Assembly: GCA_022376925.1 (NCBI GenBank)
Contig: JAIOJX010000003.1
Location: 39,417,874-39,481,873, forward strand
Direction of reading: 5' to 3'
DNA length: 64,000 nt
Source: Tragulus kanchil
Lineage: Eukaryota; Chordata; Mammalia; Artiodactyla; Tragulidae
Shown here: in pieces, positions 35,440 through 48,035 of the stretch
Layout of the letters: the number at the start of each line of letters is the position of its first letter
How positions within the stretch are numbered: the stretch's first letter is position 1
Position numbers and translations under genes: made by a program
The notes under the pieces: model-generated
What the model saw: the letters and a program-made list of their open reading frames with translations, nothing else
Databases searched by the model: none
Told to the model about the DNA's origin: nothing

Positions 35440-36924
35440 CATGAATGTTTTTTAAAGTTCCAATATGACTTGCTATTTTAAAGTACCTAAATAAAAGTTT
35501 CTATGTACTTTTTATTTTTAAGGACCCAGTGATGGATGTGAGAGCAAGCAGAGCCATCATTTGGCTTAATTTTCCATTTATTTGACTTGAGGTAAACTAG
35601 GAGAAAAGATCTATTTTAAATGGATTGCAAATTATGAAATTAAAGAAGCTGAAAATTGTAGGTATAGAAATTATAGATGATCTGACCACATCCAACTACG
35701 GAAAGGATCAAATAAATATGATTAAAGCATAATTGGACTTTAACATGGATAGAGAATTTATAAGAAAGAACCAGGCTGTTTTGAATGAACTCATCCATCC
35801 ATTTCCTCATTCATTAAGTACGGCTCAGCACTGGCCATGTGGGAGGCACGGTGATAGCAGTTAGAGACACAAAGCTGAAGAAACAAAGGCTCTTTTCTCA
35901 CGGAGTTGATGGAAACATATATAAATGAGTAACTATAACATTGCACTAAAAGTCCCATTAAAGAACCTTGTGCAGGATGCTCTTGTAATACAGAATAAAA
36001 CACTTCATGTAGCCTTGAAAGAGCAGTGAGGAACTAAAGAAATTAAATGATCATTTTCTGAGAGAATCAGTGGTAGTAATTCTGATGGAAAAGTGGATGA
36101 GGGTCATTCTGGAAAGAAGCAAGTAAAAGACAGAGGGACACCCTCTGCTCAAGGAGATGCAGTATGTTGTGGTTGGAGTGTTGGATCCATGGGGAGAAGT
36201 GGTAGAAGATTATAACACTGAGAGCAGTGTGTTAGGAAGTTTGGGGTTGCACTTGTGGGTGTCTAGGAACCTGGAGAGGATCTGAGGCAGTGAGAAAGAG
36301 CTTCCTAAGTAGTGTGGCAGAAGCAGGTGGCTTCAGAGGTCACTGTGTTCATATAGAGATGAAGGCCTGAAATAGAACGGAGGAGGCCCCGAATGGTACA
36401 CTCTTCACCTGTTTCATGATTGTTTTTTTATTGTATTTATGTATTTAGCTGCACCAGGTCTTAGTTGTTGCATAGGGGTTCATATTTTAGTTTTGGCCTG
36501 CAAGTACTTTACTTGCAGCCTACAAACTCTTAGTTGAAGCATGCAGGATCTAGTTCCCTGGCCAGGAATCAAACCTGGGCTTCCTACATTGGGAGTGCAG
36601 AGTCTGAGCCACTGGACCACCATGGAAGTCCCACATGAATGTTTTTTAAAGTTCCAATATGACTTGCTATTTTAAAGTACCTAAATAAAAGTTTCTATGT
36701 ACTTTTTATTTTTAAGGACCCAGATGAAAGAACTTTGCTGCGTATGATACCATTTTCCTGCTAATTGGTCAGCAGTTTCCTTCACTTCTTAACTTCTTTC
36801 TCCGATCATCCGCCTCCTCTCCTTTTCTTGTCTTGTGCTCAGACTTTCTATCTCTCAGCTCTGGCAGCAACCCCAGGCCCTCCACTCTCCCCAGCCTGGT
36901 TCCTGACTCAAAAAATATGAGGAA

Positions 36925-37075
36925 TGTATAGATTTGTGTTTTCCTCTTTCTGTCTTACTTCACTCTGTATGATAGTCTCTAGGTCTATCCACATCTCTAC
37001 AAATTGCCCAATTGTATTTTTTATGGATGAGTAATATTCTGTTACATAGTACTACAAATATCATATCTTAATGCC
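36925..37075 (-). mobile_element. L1 3' UTR fragment, antisense (copy 38040-38190)
   Basis: GTGTTTTCCTCTTTCTGTC, TTACTTCACTCTGTATGATA, GTCTCTAGGTCTATCCACAT, ATGGATGAGTAATATTCTGT: the antisense L1 3' UTR order (CTTACTTCACTCTGTATGAC, CTAGGTCCATCCATG, GGCTGAGTAATATTCC). Confidence 0.6.
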
Positions 37076-37224
37076 TGTATAGGGAATCTGAAAAAAAAAA
37101 TTGGCATAGATGACCTTATTACAAAGCAGAAATTGAGACACAGACATAGAGAACAAATGTATCAACACCTAGGGGGAAAGGTGAAGGTGGGGTGAATTGG
37201 GAGATTAGGATTGACGGTATACAC

Positions 37225-37275
37225 TGTTATTGTTGTTGCTTAGTAGCTAAGTCCTGTCTGACTCTTGAGTATTCC
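37225..37275 (-). mobile_element. Bov-type SINE/BovB stub, antisense (copy about 38341-38391)
   Basis: TTATTGTTGTTGCTTAGTAG and CTAAGTCCTGTCTGACTCTT match the antisense terminal ~45 bp of a Bov element; then homology stops. Confidence 0.42.
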
Positions 37276-38579
37276 TAGCTACGTTCTAGAATGAGATCTT
37301 AAATGCGAGAATTGCCAGTTGAGGAAAGGAACAGTGATCACTAGAATCCTGGGAGTGCACCAGAGTTAGGAAATCCTTTGATAGTTATTTTCATTTTAGC
37401 AAAGAAAAAAAAGATACTTCCTAAGTAGTGTGGCAGAAGCAGGTGGCTTCAGAGGTCACTGTGTTCATATAGAGATGAAGGCCTGAAATAGAACGGAGGA
37501 GGCCCCGAATGGTACACTCTTCACCTGTTTCATGATTGTTTTTTTATTGTATTTATGTATTTAGCTGCACCAGGTCTTAGTTGTTGCATAGGGGTTCATA
37601 TTTTAGTTTTGGCCTGCAAGTACTTTACTTGCAGCCTACAAACTCTTAGTTGAAGCATGCAGGATCTAGTTCCCTGGCCAGGAATCAAACCTGGGCTTCC
37701 TACATTGGGAGTGCAGAGTCTGAGCCACTGGACCACCATGGAAGTCCCACATGAATGTTTTTTAAAGTTCCAATATGACTTGCTATTTTAAAGTACCTAA
37801 ATAAAAGTTTCTATGTACTTTTTATTTTTAAGGACCCAGATGAAAGAACTTTGCTGCGTATGATACCATTTTCCTGCTAATTGGTCAGCAGTTTCCTTCA
37901 CTTCTTAACTTCTTTCTCCGATCATCCGCTCCTCTCCTTTTCTTGTCTTGTGCTCAGACTTTCTATCTCTCAGCTCTGGCAGCAACCCCAGGCCCTCCAC
38001 TCTCCCCAGCCTGGTTCCTGACTCAAAAAATATGAGGAATGTATAGATTTGTGTTTTCCTCTTTCTGTCTTACTTCACTCTGTATGATAGTCTCTAGGTC
38101 TATCCACATCTCTACAAATTGCCCAATTGTATTTTTTATGGATGAGTAATATTCTGTTACATAGTACTACAAATATCATATCTTAATGCCTGTATAGGGA
38201 ATCTGAAAAAAAAAATTGGCATAGATGACCTTATTACAAAGCAGAAATTGAGACACAGACATAGAGAACAAATGTATCAACACCTAGGGGGAAAGGTGAA
38301 GGTGGGGTGAATTGGGAGATTAGGATTGACGTGTATACACTGTTATTGTTGTTGCTTAGTAGCTAAGTCCTGTCTGACTCTTGAGTATTCCTAGCTACGT
38401 TCTAGAATGAGATCTTAAATGCGAGAATTGCCAGTTGAGGAAAGGAACAGTGATCACTAGAATCCTGGGGAGTGCACAGAGAAAATCCAAACAGAAGAAG
38501 CTGCACTTACCTTTTGGATGCTACTGTGAAATTCTATAGGCCAAGAGAATGCCTTTGATAGTTATTTTCATTTTAGCAA

Positions 38580-38849
38580 GATGATATTTGAAAAATATCC
38601 ATACAACTAAAAAGAGGATGATTGCACCATTCCGTTGTATTTATACCTGGTTGATCCATCTGTCACTTAAAGCCATGTTCCATAAATGTTTGAAAAAACT
38701 TGAAAACCTATATTAATCCACTTAAATATTTATTATTTAGATATCTATTAAACTATCTTATTAAGCCACTTAAATATTTGTGAAGCCATTGCCATGACTT
38801 CCATCCTGACAATATTTGTCATATTTTCATATAAAGTCCATCATTTTAA
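38580..38849. other. Non-coding stretch, nothing recognised
   Basis: AT-rich sequence with short internal repeats of CACTTAAATATTT (near 38720 and 38767). No element was named. Confidence 0.4.
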
Positions 38850-38905
38850 AAAATTGGAGTACAGTAGCTTTACAATGTTGTGTTAGTTTCTGCTGTAGGA
38901 CAAGT
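38850..38905 (-). mobile_element. L1 3' end stub, antisense
   Basis: AAAAATTGGAGTACAGTAGC, TTTACAATGTTGTGTTAGTT and TCTGCTGTA match the antisense L1 3' UTR start, for about 55 bp only. Confidence 0.5.
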
Positions 38906-38907
38906 AA

Positions 38908-39115
38908 GAGACAGAGAGTAAGTATTTTTTAAATTTGTAGCCCATGGTCCCTCTTGCAACTACTCTGCACTGCCACTGTAGCATGAAATCAGCCATAGCT
39001 ACACACAAACAGATGAGTGGCAGAGGTTCCAATAAAACATTTTTTTCCAGAAAGATTGCAGGTCGAATTTGGCCAGTAGTCTCTGGTTTGCTGATCCCTG
39101 GATTATATGGTGTTA
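38908..39115 (-). mobile_element. hAT-Charlie-like DNA transposon remnant (MER type)
   Basis: AGTAAGTATTTTTTAAATTT, GTAGCCCATGGTCCCTCTTG, CAACTACTCTGCACTGCC, AGCATGAAATCAGCCATAGC, GGTTCCAATAAAACATTTT and GTTTGCTGATCCCTG follow a known non-autonomous hAT element that ends AGTTTGCCGACCCCTG. I am not sure which MER name applies. Confidence 0.52.
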
Positions 39116-40039
39116 AGTAACTGGTTGAGATCAACCTGGACTGAGGGCCCTAGCTGGTGTGCTGCAGGGTCTGATCTGTGAATATTCTTAGTTCAAAAAT
39201 GTTCTCAGCATTGTTAGTGAGATAGAAGACAAGTTAATCATATTCATGAGCAATAAGAACTGATGAGAAACAGCTAACTAACATTTTTAAAGACAATCAG
39301 AATTCAAATGGTTTTTTGATGGATGAGTAATGAGCAACAGTGAGAAAGATGAAATTTAAAATAAATATCAAGTTGCACCCTGAAGTTAAAAAAGAACTCT
39401 GGAAGCACAGAGGGAGTGCTTTTGCTTTTATTCTTGGGAAAAGATCTCTGAGCAACTGACCAAAGTGTGTACAGCTGACCAGTGATATGAGGTGGTTACC
39501 AAGAATGCTAGGGATATTTTAGGGTATTTTAACAAAGCGAAGTGTCTCAGGCAAGTGAGGTTGTGATTCTCACGGGTCGGGTGTGGAACAGAGTCTACTG
39601 GAGAGCTGTATGTTATTTTAAGGATCATGTTTCAATATTTTGTCTCATTAGCAAGGACACATATCCATTGATTTGAAGAAGGATGTAAAAATGCAAGGCA
39701 TTTATTCACAGAACTATCGAAAATATTGTATAGATATGTATTCAGTTCTAAAAGGACCAGTAAAGTACACCTTTTCAAGGTGAGAGACATTTTCCTTGCT
39801 GCAGAAATGGGTGGTAAGTACTGGCCCAGTGAGTATGACACTTGGTCATGAAGTGGTTCTTTGTGGAAGGAGACAGGGCTGAGTGGGGTTGCACACACAA
39901 GCCATACTGGCTTGGGGCAGTCTGCTCAGAGGGAAGAAATCTTGGTGGAGGAAGGAGAATCTTTCCATGGTGAGTGTGTGCAGTGCTGCCTTCTACCTCA
40001 ATTGGATGGGAAGAGTAAATTCTCTTCCAGATAAAATAT
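39116..40039. other. Non-coding stretch
   Basis: No recognised element. The overlapping 88- and 89-codon minus frames near 39632-40044 recur in copy B without a family signature. Confidence 0.42.
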
Positions 40040-41677
40040 GACATGATACAACCACTTTGGGAAAAGTGTGTCCATTTCTTAAGTACTTAAACATATCTAC
40101 CATGGGATACTGTCATGCCTCTCCCAAATAATAATATTTATCTCAAACAACTGAAAGTTCATGCCCAAATAAAGACTTGGACAGCTTACTTGTGTCAGTC
40201 TCAAATTGGCAATGCCCACATGTCTATCACCAGGTGAATGGATAAACAAATTGTGGTATATTTTGAAAATATCAATAGAATGTCCATGATAGAAGGAATG
40301 ATAGCCACCCCCCAACATAGGTAAACCTCACGTGGACATAGGGTGGAGGGCGTGAGGGGTAGGAAGAAGGACTACAAAACAAAAAGAGGAAAATTTTCTG
40401 GGTAATTAGTTTGCTCATTATCTTGATTTTTTAGGATGGTTTCATAGGTACACATAGGTAAAAATGATCAAACTGTACACTTCAAACATGTATGGTTTGC
40501 TGAATGTAACCTATATCTCAATAGCACTAATAAAATAATATACCAGAAAGCTGTGATGCCTGAAAACTAAAATGCAGCTGACCAGTGATATGAGGTGGTT
40601 ACCAAGAATGCTAGGGATATTTTAGGGTATTTTAACAAAGCGAAGTGTCTCAGGCAAGTGAGGTTGTGATTCTCACGGGTCGGGTGTGGAACAGAGTCTA
40701 CTGGAGAGCTGTATGTTATTTTAAGGATCATGTTTCAATATTTTGTCTCATTAGCAAGGACACATATCCATTGATTTGAAGAAGGATGTAAAAATGCAAG
40801 GCATTTATTCACAGAACTATCGAAAATATTGTATAGATATGTATTCAGTTCTAAAAGGACCAGTAAAGTACACCTTTTCAAGGTGAGAGACATTTTCCTT
40901 GCTGCAGAAATGGGTGGTAAGTACTGGCCCAGTGAGTATGACACTTGGTCATGAAGTGGTTCTTTGTGGAAGGAGACAGGGCTGAGTGGGGTTGCACACA
41001 CAAGCCATACTGGCTTGGGGCAGTCTGCTCAGAGGGAAGAAATCTTGGTGGAGGAAGGAGAATCTTTCCATGGTGAGTGTGTGCAGTGCTGCCTTCTACC
41101 TCAATTGGATGGGAAGAGTAAATTCTCTTCCAGATAAAATATGACATGATACAACCACTTTGGGAAAAGTGTGTCCATTTCTTAAGTACTTAAACATATC
41201 TACCATGGGATACTGTCATGCCTCTCCCAAATAATAATATTTATCTCAAACAACTGAAAGTTCATGCCCAAATAAAGACTTGGACAGCTTACTTGTGTCA
41301 GTCTCAAATTGGCAATGCCCACATGTCTATCACCAGGTGAATGGATAAACAAATTGTGGTATATTTTGAAAATATCAATAGAATGTCCATGATAGAAGGA
41401 ATGATAGCCACCCCCCAACATAGGTAAACCTCACGTGGACATAGGGTGGAGGGCGTGAGGGGTAGGAAGAAGGACTACAAAACAAAAAGAGGAAAATTTT
41501 CTGGGTAATTAGTTTGCTCATTATCTTGATTTTTTAGGATGGTTTCATAGGTACACATAGGTAAAAATGATCAAACTGTACACTTCAAACATGTATGGTT
41601 TGCTGAATGTAACCTATATCTCAATAGCACTAATAAAATAATATACCAGAAAGCTGTGATGCCTGAAAACTAAAATG
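39472..41677. repeat. Tandem duplication 14 (1,103-bp offset)
   Basis: Copy A is 39472-40574 and copy B 40575-41677, exactly contiguous. The copies appear fully identical, without indels (offset constant throughout). The unit holds an L1 3' end. Confidence 0.95.
40040..40560 (+). mobile_element. Old L1 3' end, sense (copy 41143-41663)
   Basis: ACAACCACTTTGGGAAAAGT, CATGGGATACTGTCATGCC, CCAGGTGAATGGATAAACAA, ATTGTGGTATATTTTG.., then TCAAACTGTACACTTCAAAC and ACCTATATCTCAATAGC. These are the ordered end of ORF2/3' UTR of old L1. It is diverged and internally shortened. Confidence 0.58.
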
Positions 41678-42398
41678 TGAATGACTAGTTATGATTCAAA
41701 GAGCAAGTAATCTAATTTTATGCATTGTTTTAGGGTAACCAACATTTATTATAATCCCTGTAATAATGAAATTTAAATTGACCTTAAATGCTGTTTTTCA
41801 CAAATAATCTCATCTTTCAGGAGGCCTCATGCTATGAGAACTACTATAATTTTACATTTTTTGCTTGCTTGGCTGAGGAGAATAAACAGAACTAAGAGGC
41901 AAGATGATTTATCCTTGATTTTGTATGGTTTTAGCTTTTAATTCTGATTCCCAGCCCCCACACTCTCAGTGCTTAGAAAAATAAGGTCATGATAATAGTG
42001 GATGTTTAATAAATGCCTTGACTTAATGTATAATTAAAGGGCCTGAACAATGTACTCTCAGTTGCTTATTAAAACATCTGTTGATGGAGAAAACTCTTCC
42101 ATGGGTGTAGAATAATTTAAAAGCATTAGGTAGAAGGCACTCAAAGTAGTAGGATATCTAAGTATTTTTAGACTTCAAATAAAACAACAATTTCTTCTTG
42201 ATAAATTTAACTCTCCAGATGTGAGGACAAATCATTTTTTCTTTAGTAAGTTTACTGAAAAGGATGTATGTATTTGTCAGCTTAACCTTAGCAATAACAA
42301 GTGGTAAACAGTACAAGTTTTATTGCTGGCAAAATATAACAATGCTGGGTAATTTGTTTAACTGCTGTCATCTTTATTTTATGCATTGACCATTTGAG
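41678..42398. other. Non-coding stretch, possible antisense MIR
   Basis: CAAATAATCTCATCTTTCAG .. TTTTACATTTTTTGCTTGC .. GAGAATAAACAGAACTAAGA near 41810-41915 is weakly like antisense MIR. Nothing else was recognised. Confidence 0.32.
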
Positions 42399-44764
42399 AG
42401 TAACAGCACTTTACTTTTAGAGTTGTTGTAAGAAACAAATAAAATTGTGCATGTAACGTACTGTAGTGGACGCTGTGGTATGCTCCTAGACCCCCCTCCT
42501 CCAGGACATATTCCCTCAAATGCCTGGAAGGTTGCTGCTGAGGACTCACAGCTGAGGTCCTCCTCAAGACTTTTCCTGGAAGAAAGAAAGCTATCTAACT
42601 CAAGGATACACCCGCTTCCTTAAGGGCAGCCTGCATCTAGTGGGCAGGCTGTATCTAGGGCAGCCAGTCCTAGTAGAAGTTAAAGATTTAGCCGTCTTAA
42701 AAAAAAAAAAAAAAAAAAAAGATTTAGCCGTCTTGCCACAAATGGGATTATGGATGGACATCCCAGATCCAGAGCACCCTTGAGGACTGACTGAGAGTCT
42801 GGTGCTTTTGTATTGCAACTGAATCTGTTTCTCTGCCCCTTAAGGTGGCATTTATTCCTCAGGTTGTTCCTGAGAGCACTGCCCAATAGTTTCGTGCATG
42901 TAAATCCTCGAGAGTTTGTCTCTGTTTTCCGGGAATCCTTACCTACAACTATTGGTACGGGCAGTTGTTCTGGAAAGCAGATGCATTAACACTCCTAGGA
43001 TATATATTTTTTTCTTTTGCACTTTTATTTTACTTTTAACTTTTATAGAGTTTTGTTCCTTACAGATATGTATGTTACCAGATTAGTCGGGATTGCTTTG
43101 AATCAGTTAGTCAGTTTGGAGGAGAGTTATGTTTATACATTGAGTTTTACAATTCACGACTATGATATATAGCAGCCAATTTCTTTGTCTTTAATTTCTC
43201 TCAACAAAGTTGCGTTTGTGTAGAGAACTTGAAAAATGCAATTACATTCATTCTTAAATATTTTGTTATTGACAGTTTTATGTAGTAAAAACACTGGTTT
43301 TGCTCCATATTGATTGTGTATCTCGCGTTGTTAAATTTATTACCTAATTCTGAGACTTTTTCTGAAGATTGTTTCGAATTTTCCTCATCACAGACTTTCC
43401 TGTGAATAATGAGACTTTTATTTCTTGCTTTCCAATCCTTGTAATTTCAATCTTTCTTACCTTTTAAGGGCTTCTATATAATGAGAAAAGGAACAATGCA
43501 GAAGAACACGTTTGTTTCATTCTGAATTGCAGGGGGAAATCTAATACTTTATCATTAACTGTGTCTTCTCTGTGTTTTAGTAACAGCACTTTACTTTTAG
43601 AGTTGTTGTAAGAAACAAATAAAATTGTGCATGTAACGTACTGTAGTGGACGCTGTGGTATGCTCCTAGACCCCCCTCCTCCAGGACATATTCCCTCAAA
43701 TGCCTGGAAGGTTGCTGCTGAGGACTCACAGCTGAGGTCCTCCTCAAGACTTTTCCTGGAAGAAAGAAAGCTATCTAACTCAAGGATACACCCGCTTCCT
43801 TAAGGGCAGCCTGCATCTAGTGGGCAGGCTGTATCTAGGGCAGCCAGTCCTAGTAGAAGTTAAAGATTTAGCCGTCTTAAAAAAAAAAAAAAAAGATTTA
43901 GCCGTCTTGCCACAAATGGGATTATGGATGGACATCCCAGATCCAGAGCACCCTTGAGGACTGACTGAGAGTCTGGTGCTTTTGTATTGCAACTGAATCT
44001 GTTTCTCTGCCCCTTAAGGTGGCATTTATTCCTCAGGTTGTTCCTGAGAGCACTGCCCAATAGTTTCGTGCATGTAAATCCTCGAGAGTTTGTCTCTGTT
44101 TTCCGGGAATCCTTACCTACAACTATTGGTACGGGCAGTTGTTCTGGAAAGCAGATGCATTAACACTCCTAGGATATATATTTTTTTCTTTTGCACTTTT
44201 ATTTTACTTTTAACTTTTATAGAGTTTTGTTCCTTACAGATATGTATGTTACCAGATTAGTCGGGATTGCTTTGAATCAGTTAGTCAGTTTGGAGGAGAG
44301 TTATGTTTATACATTGAGTTTTACAATTCACGACTATGATATATAGCAGCCAATTTCTTTGTCTTTAATTTCTCTCAACAAAGTTGCGTTTGTGTAGAGA
44401 ACTTGAAAAATGCAATTACATTCATTCTTAAATATTTTGTTATTGACAGTTTTATGTAGTAAAAACACTGGTTTTGCTCCATATTGATTGTGTATCTCGC
44501 GTTGTTAAATTTATTACCTAATTCTGAGACTTTTTCTGAAGATTGTTTCGAATTTTCCTCATCACAGACTTTCCTGTGAATAATGAGACTTTTATTTCTT
44601 GCTTTCCAATCCTTGTAATTTCAATCTTTTTCTTACCTTATTTCATTCACAAGGGCTTCTATATAATGAGAAAAGGAACAATGCAGAAGAACACGTTTGT
44701 TTCATTCTGAATTGCAGGGGGAAATCTAATACTTTATCATTAACTGTGTCTTCTCTGTGTTTTT
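42399..44764. repeat. Tandem duplication 15 (1,180-bp offset)
   Basis: Copy A is 42399-43578 and copy B 43579-44764. Differences: A-run of 22 (42699-42720) versus 16 (43879-43894), and CTTACCTTTTAAGGGC near 43460 versus a 12-nt longer version near 44635. The second lies about 120 bp from the end of A. Confidence 0.93.
42682..42734 (+). mobile_element. Poly(A)-only retrotransposition scar (copy 43862-43908)
   Basis: A pure A-run (22 nt, 42699-42720) lies between two copies of GATTTAGCCGTCTT (42685-42698 and 42721-42734). Counting ambiguous A's, the direct repeat is 14-17 bp. TT precedes AAAG at the left repeat, the expected L1 endonuclease site. No body sequence lies between repeat and tail, so the insertion is nothing but tail. 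Confidence 0.66.
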
Positions 44765-45850
44765 TTGTAAGTAATTTTTATACATTAAGGAAGATCATTT
44801 CTGTGCTTAGTTTTTGAAAGATTTTTGTCATGAGCTAGAGTGGATTTTAATTCGAGGGTTTTTTTTTTTGCATCTATAAAGACGACCATATAACTTTTTT
44901 TCATTATTTTTTAATGTAGTAAATTTCATGGATTTAATCTCATTTGATTGGTGTTATTTTTTTCTAAATATTTGCATAAAGTCAGTGGTAAAGCCATCTG
45001 TCACAATGATATTTTCCTTGGGGGAAAAAATGTTAGTGTTTCAAATCTTAAACAGAATCATTCAGATTTTCTGTTTTTTTTTTTTCTTTTTAAGTTGTCT
45101 TTCTGAAGAATTTGATTATTTCAATTAAATTTTCAAATTTATTGTCTTAAAGTTGTTTATCCATTATATCTTTCTAATATCCTTAGAGTAAGAATCAATT
45201 TAAAAAAAATATCTGACAGCAATAATTTATGTTTATTTCCCTTCTTCTTTCCTTTTTCTTGCTCTCCTTCTTTATAAGCCTTGGTAATGTTTATTAGTCA
45301 TTTATTCATTTTATGAATCTTTTAAAGAAACTTTTAAAAATTCTCCCTATTGACCATTTGATTTTTATTTCATTAAATTCTGATCTTTATTGTTTCCTCC
45401 CTACTTTCCCCAGATTTAATATGCTGTTCTTATCTAGCATCTATTGATGGACACTTAGATAATTAATTTTAGGCTTTTTTCCTTTTTAATATAATCATTT
45501 AAAACTGTACATTCCCCTCTATGAGTTTAGCTATATCCTATAATTTTTTTATATCATAGCTTCAATTTCATTCAGTTCAAAGAATTTAGTAATTTTTGCA
45601 ATGATTTCCTCTTTTACTCATGGGTTAATTAGAAGTCTGCTGCTTATTTTCTGGATATCACTGTACCTTCTAACTCTTTTTTTTTAAATACTAATTTGTA
45701 GTTTAATTTCACTGTGTTTAGAAAATATGCTCTATATGAATTCAAGCCTTTAAATTTTTTTAGAGTTGGTTTACAGCTCAGTACCTGGTGAATTTTAGTA
45801 AATGTTCTGTGTTTGAAAAGAACGTGCATTCCTCAGCTGTTAATATAGTG

Positions 45851-46044
45851 CTCTGCTGTTGCTTAGTTTTCCTTCAGTCGTTGTCACCCTATGGACTGTC
45901 TATGGAAGGCAGTTAAAGTAAAGACAAGAATACTGGAGTAAGTTGCCATGTTCTCCTCTAGGGGATCTTTCCAAACCAGGGATCAGACCTGGGTCTCCTG
46001 CATTGCAGGCAGATTCTTTACCACTCAGTCACTAGAGAAGCCCA
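45851..46044 (-). mobile_element. Bov-tA SINE in L1
   Basis: CTGTTGCTTAGTTTTCCTTC, CACCCTATGGACTG, ACAAGAATACTGGAGTAAG, GATCAGACCTGGGTCTCC and CATTGCAGGCAGATTC. The region after CTGTC is shortened and altered. Confidence 0.77.
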
Positions 46045-46377
46045 TAATGTTCTATATATGCCAATTAAGTCAAATTTGTTAATCATATTATACTATTTGT
46101 TGCTACTCATTTTGTTGGCTTTTTTCAGTTGCTGGATGAAATTTTCCAACTGTGATTGTAGATATATCAATTTCTCCTTCAAATCCACCAATTTTTGCTT
46201 TACATGTGTTTAAAATGTGCTGCTAGACACTTATAAAAATTGCTATTTTTTTCTTACAGAATAAATAAATACTTTGGTATGAAGTGTACTACTGGTTTTC
46301 CTATTACCTTAAAGATTATTTTGTCTAATGTTATTATAGTAATATAAGCTTACTTTTTACTAGAATTTGTATGATAT

Positions 46378-46580
46378 GGGCTTCCTTTGTGGCTCAGATG
46401 GTAAAGAATCTGCCTGCAATGTGGGAAACCTGGATTTGATCCCTGGGTCAGGAAGATTCCCTAGAGAAGAGAATGGCAATGCACTCCAGTGCTGTTGCCA
46501 GGAGAATTCCATGGACAGAGGAACCTGGCAGGCTATGTAGTTCATGGGTTGCAGAGTTCAACATGACTGAGAAACTACCA
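46378..46580 (+). mobile_element. Bov-tA SINE in L1
   Basis: GGGCTTCCTTTGTGGCTCAG, AAAGAATCTGCCTGCAATG, GGATTTGATCCCTGGG, GCACTCCAGTGCTGTTGCC, GGACAGAGGAACCTGGCAGG: complete Bov-tA. Confidence 0.87.
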
Positions 46581-47561
46581 TTTTGTACAGTATATGTTTT
46601 CCCATCATTTTATTTCAACTTTTCTGTATCTTTATATTTAAAGTGTCTCCAACAGGCAGCATATGCTTTGTTACTTTATCTTTTAATTGTGGCATTTAGT
46701 CCATTTGTAATTAATATAATCACTGGATTTAAACCCATGTATTTATAATTTTTCGCATTTGACCCATATATTTATTTCTTTCTCTTTTTTGTCTTCTTTT
46801 ACTCTTATTTCATTTCTCTACTCTATTAGTTTCTTAGGTATACGTTCATTTATTCCATTTATTATTACCCTAGAGATTGCAACTTGTATATTTGATTTAA
46901 TATGTAATAAGTACTTTTGTCCCTAACAATTGTGGACAATTGCTTTCATTTATTTTCATTTGCCTGTATTTTTCAACCCCAGAAAAAAATTATCATTGCT
47001 ACTTTAAACAGTAGGTATTCATTTATGTCTTCCGTCATTTTAGTTTCTTCCAAAGATTTTCATTGTTTTCATATGGTGTTTCTGACTGGTATCCTTTTGC
47101 CTGAAGAACTTCTTTTAGGATTTATCTTAGGGCACACCTGTTGGCAATAATTTTTCTTGGTTTCTGTCTAAAAGTGTTTCTATTTAGTTAGTCTTGGCTA
47201 TTTAAGGATATTTCACTGGATAAAGAATTCTAGATTTATAGTTATTTTCTTTCAACACTCTACGTATTTCTTTCCATTGTCTCCTGCCTTCTGTCATTTC
47301 TGTTGACAGGTTAGCCTTAGGCCCTATTTCTGTTCCTTTGAAGGGAATGCTTTTTTGGTTCTCTCTGCTGAATCTGTTTTTCTTCAGGTCATTACCTCTT
47401 TGAATAGTCTCATGTCACATTTTTTTCTCTTCTTTTCTTATTTTCATATGTTATGTAATTTTACCTTGTCCCATATGTTCTTTACACACTTCTATTTAGG
47501 ATCCAGCTGTGGTTTAGTGTTGATGTTTTATACTGCTCTTTCTTCCAGTTCACTCATATTC

Positions 47562-47771
47562 CCTTGTGTACTCAGTTGCTCAGTCATTTCTGACTCTTTG
47601 AGACCCTGTGGTCTGTAGCCCACCAGGTTCCTCTGTCCATGGGATTTTCCAGGCAAGAATATTGGAATAGGTAGCCATTTTCTCTTCCAGGGGATCTTCC
47701 AGGCCCAGGGATCAAAGCCACGTCTTCTGCGTCTTCTGAATTGCAGGTGATTCCTTAATGCTGAGCCTTAC
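47562..47771 (-). mobile_element. Bov-tA SINE in L1
   Basis: CTCAGTTGCTCAGTCATTTC, GTCTGTAGCCCACCAGG, TTCCTCTGTCCATGGG, CAAGAATATTGGAATAGG, GGGATCAAAGCCACG. It has a small internal tandem CGTCTTCTG x2 near 47721-47738. Confidence 0.82.
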
Positions 47772-48035
47772 CTTATACGTTGTCTAATTATTTATTAAAC
47801 TCATTTCTTAATTTTAGCTCCAGATAATTATTTTTGTAGATTTAGTTCTTTTTTAAGTTTTCTGTATTTTATGCCATTTTCTTGAATGTGCAGATCAGTT
47901 ATTCTAATGTCCTTTCATAATCACTCCAATGCCTATGTCACTATAGATCTATTACCATTATTTGTTTTTTTTTCTTTGTGTTATTTGACCCTAATTCTAG
48001 TCATACTTTGAAATTTTGGATTGCATGGTTGCCAT

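Larger units (their letters stand above)
34333..36720. repeat. Tandem duplication 12 (1,194-bp offset)
   Basis: Copy A is 34333-35526 and copy B 35527-36720, contiguous with CAG microhomology at the junction. No internal difference was noticed. The first ~188 bp are a third copy of 33178-33363 and the last ~420 bp recur in duplication 13. Confidence 0.94.
36301..38579. repeat. Tandem duplication 13 (1,116-bp offset)
   Basis: Copy A is 36301-37402 and copy B 37417-38579. Near its right end (about 37350-37375), copy A has CAGAGTTAGGAAAT where B has about 60 bp more (about 38476-38552). Other differences: one repeated CC step (GCCTCC versus GCTCC near 36811/37928), GG versus GGG in CCTGGG, and GACGGTATAC versus GACGTGTATAC. 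Filler about 14 bp. Confidence 0.92.
43080..48035 (-). mobile_element. Long old L1, antisense, with three Bov-tA insertions
   Basis: Ordered antisense L1 landmarks: TTTAATTTCTCTCAACAAAG, TTTGCATCTATAAAGACGAC (after 44870), ATTTCCTCTTTTACTCATGG, TTCTGGATATCACTG, GTGCATTCCTCAGCTG, then CTTTTAGGATTTATCTTAGG, TTTCACTGGATAAAGAATTC and CCATTGTCTCCTGCCTTC. The start, 43080-43578, is doubled by duplication 15. The element is too decayed to encode anything. Confidence 0.68.

Noticed and set aside
36301..37836. Three independent CHR insertions at 35229, 36423 and 37539
   Set aside because: All flanking sequence is identical too, so they are copies made by duplications 12 and 13 (or by the assembly).
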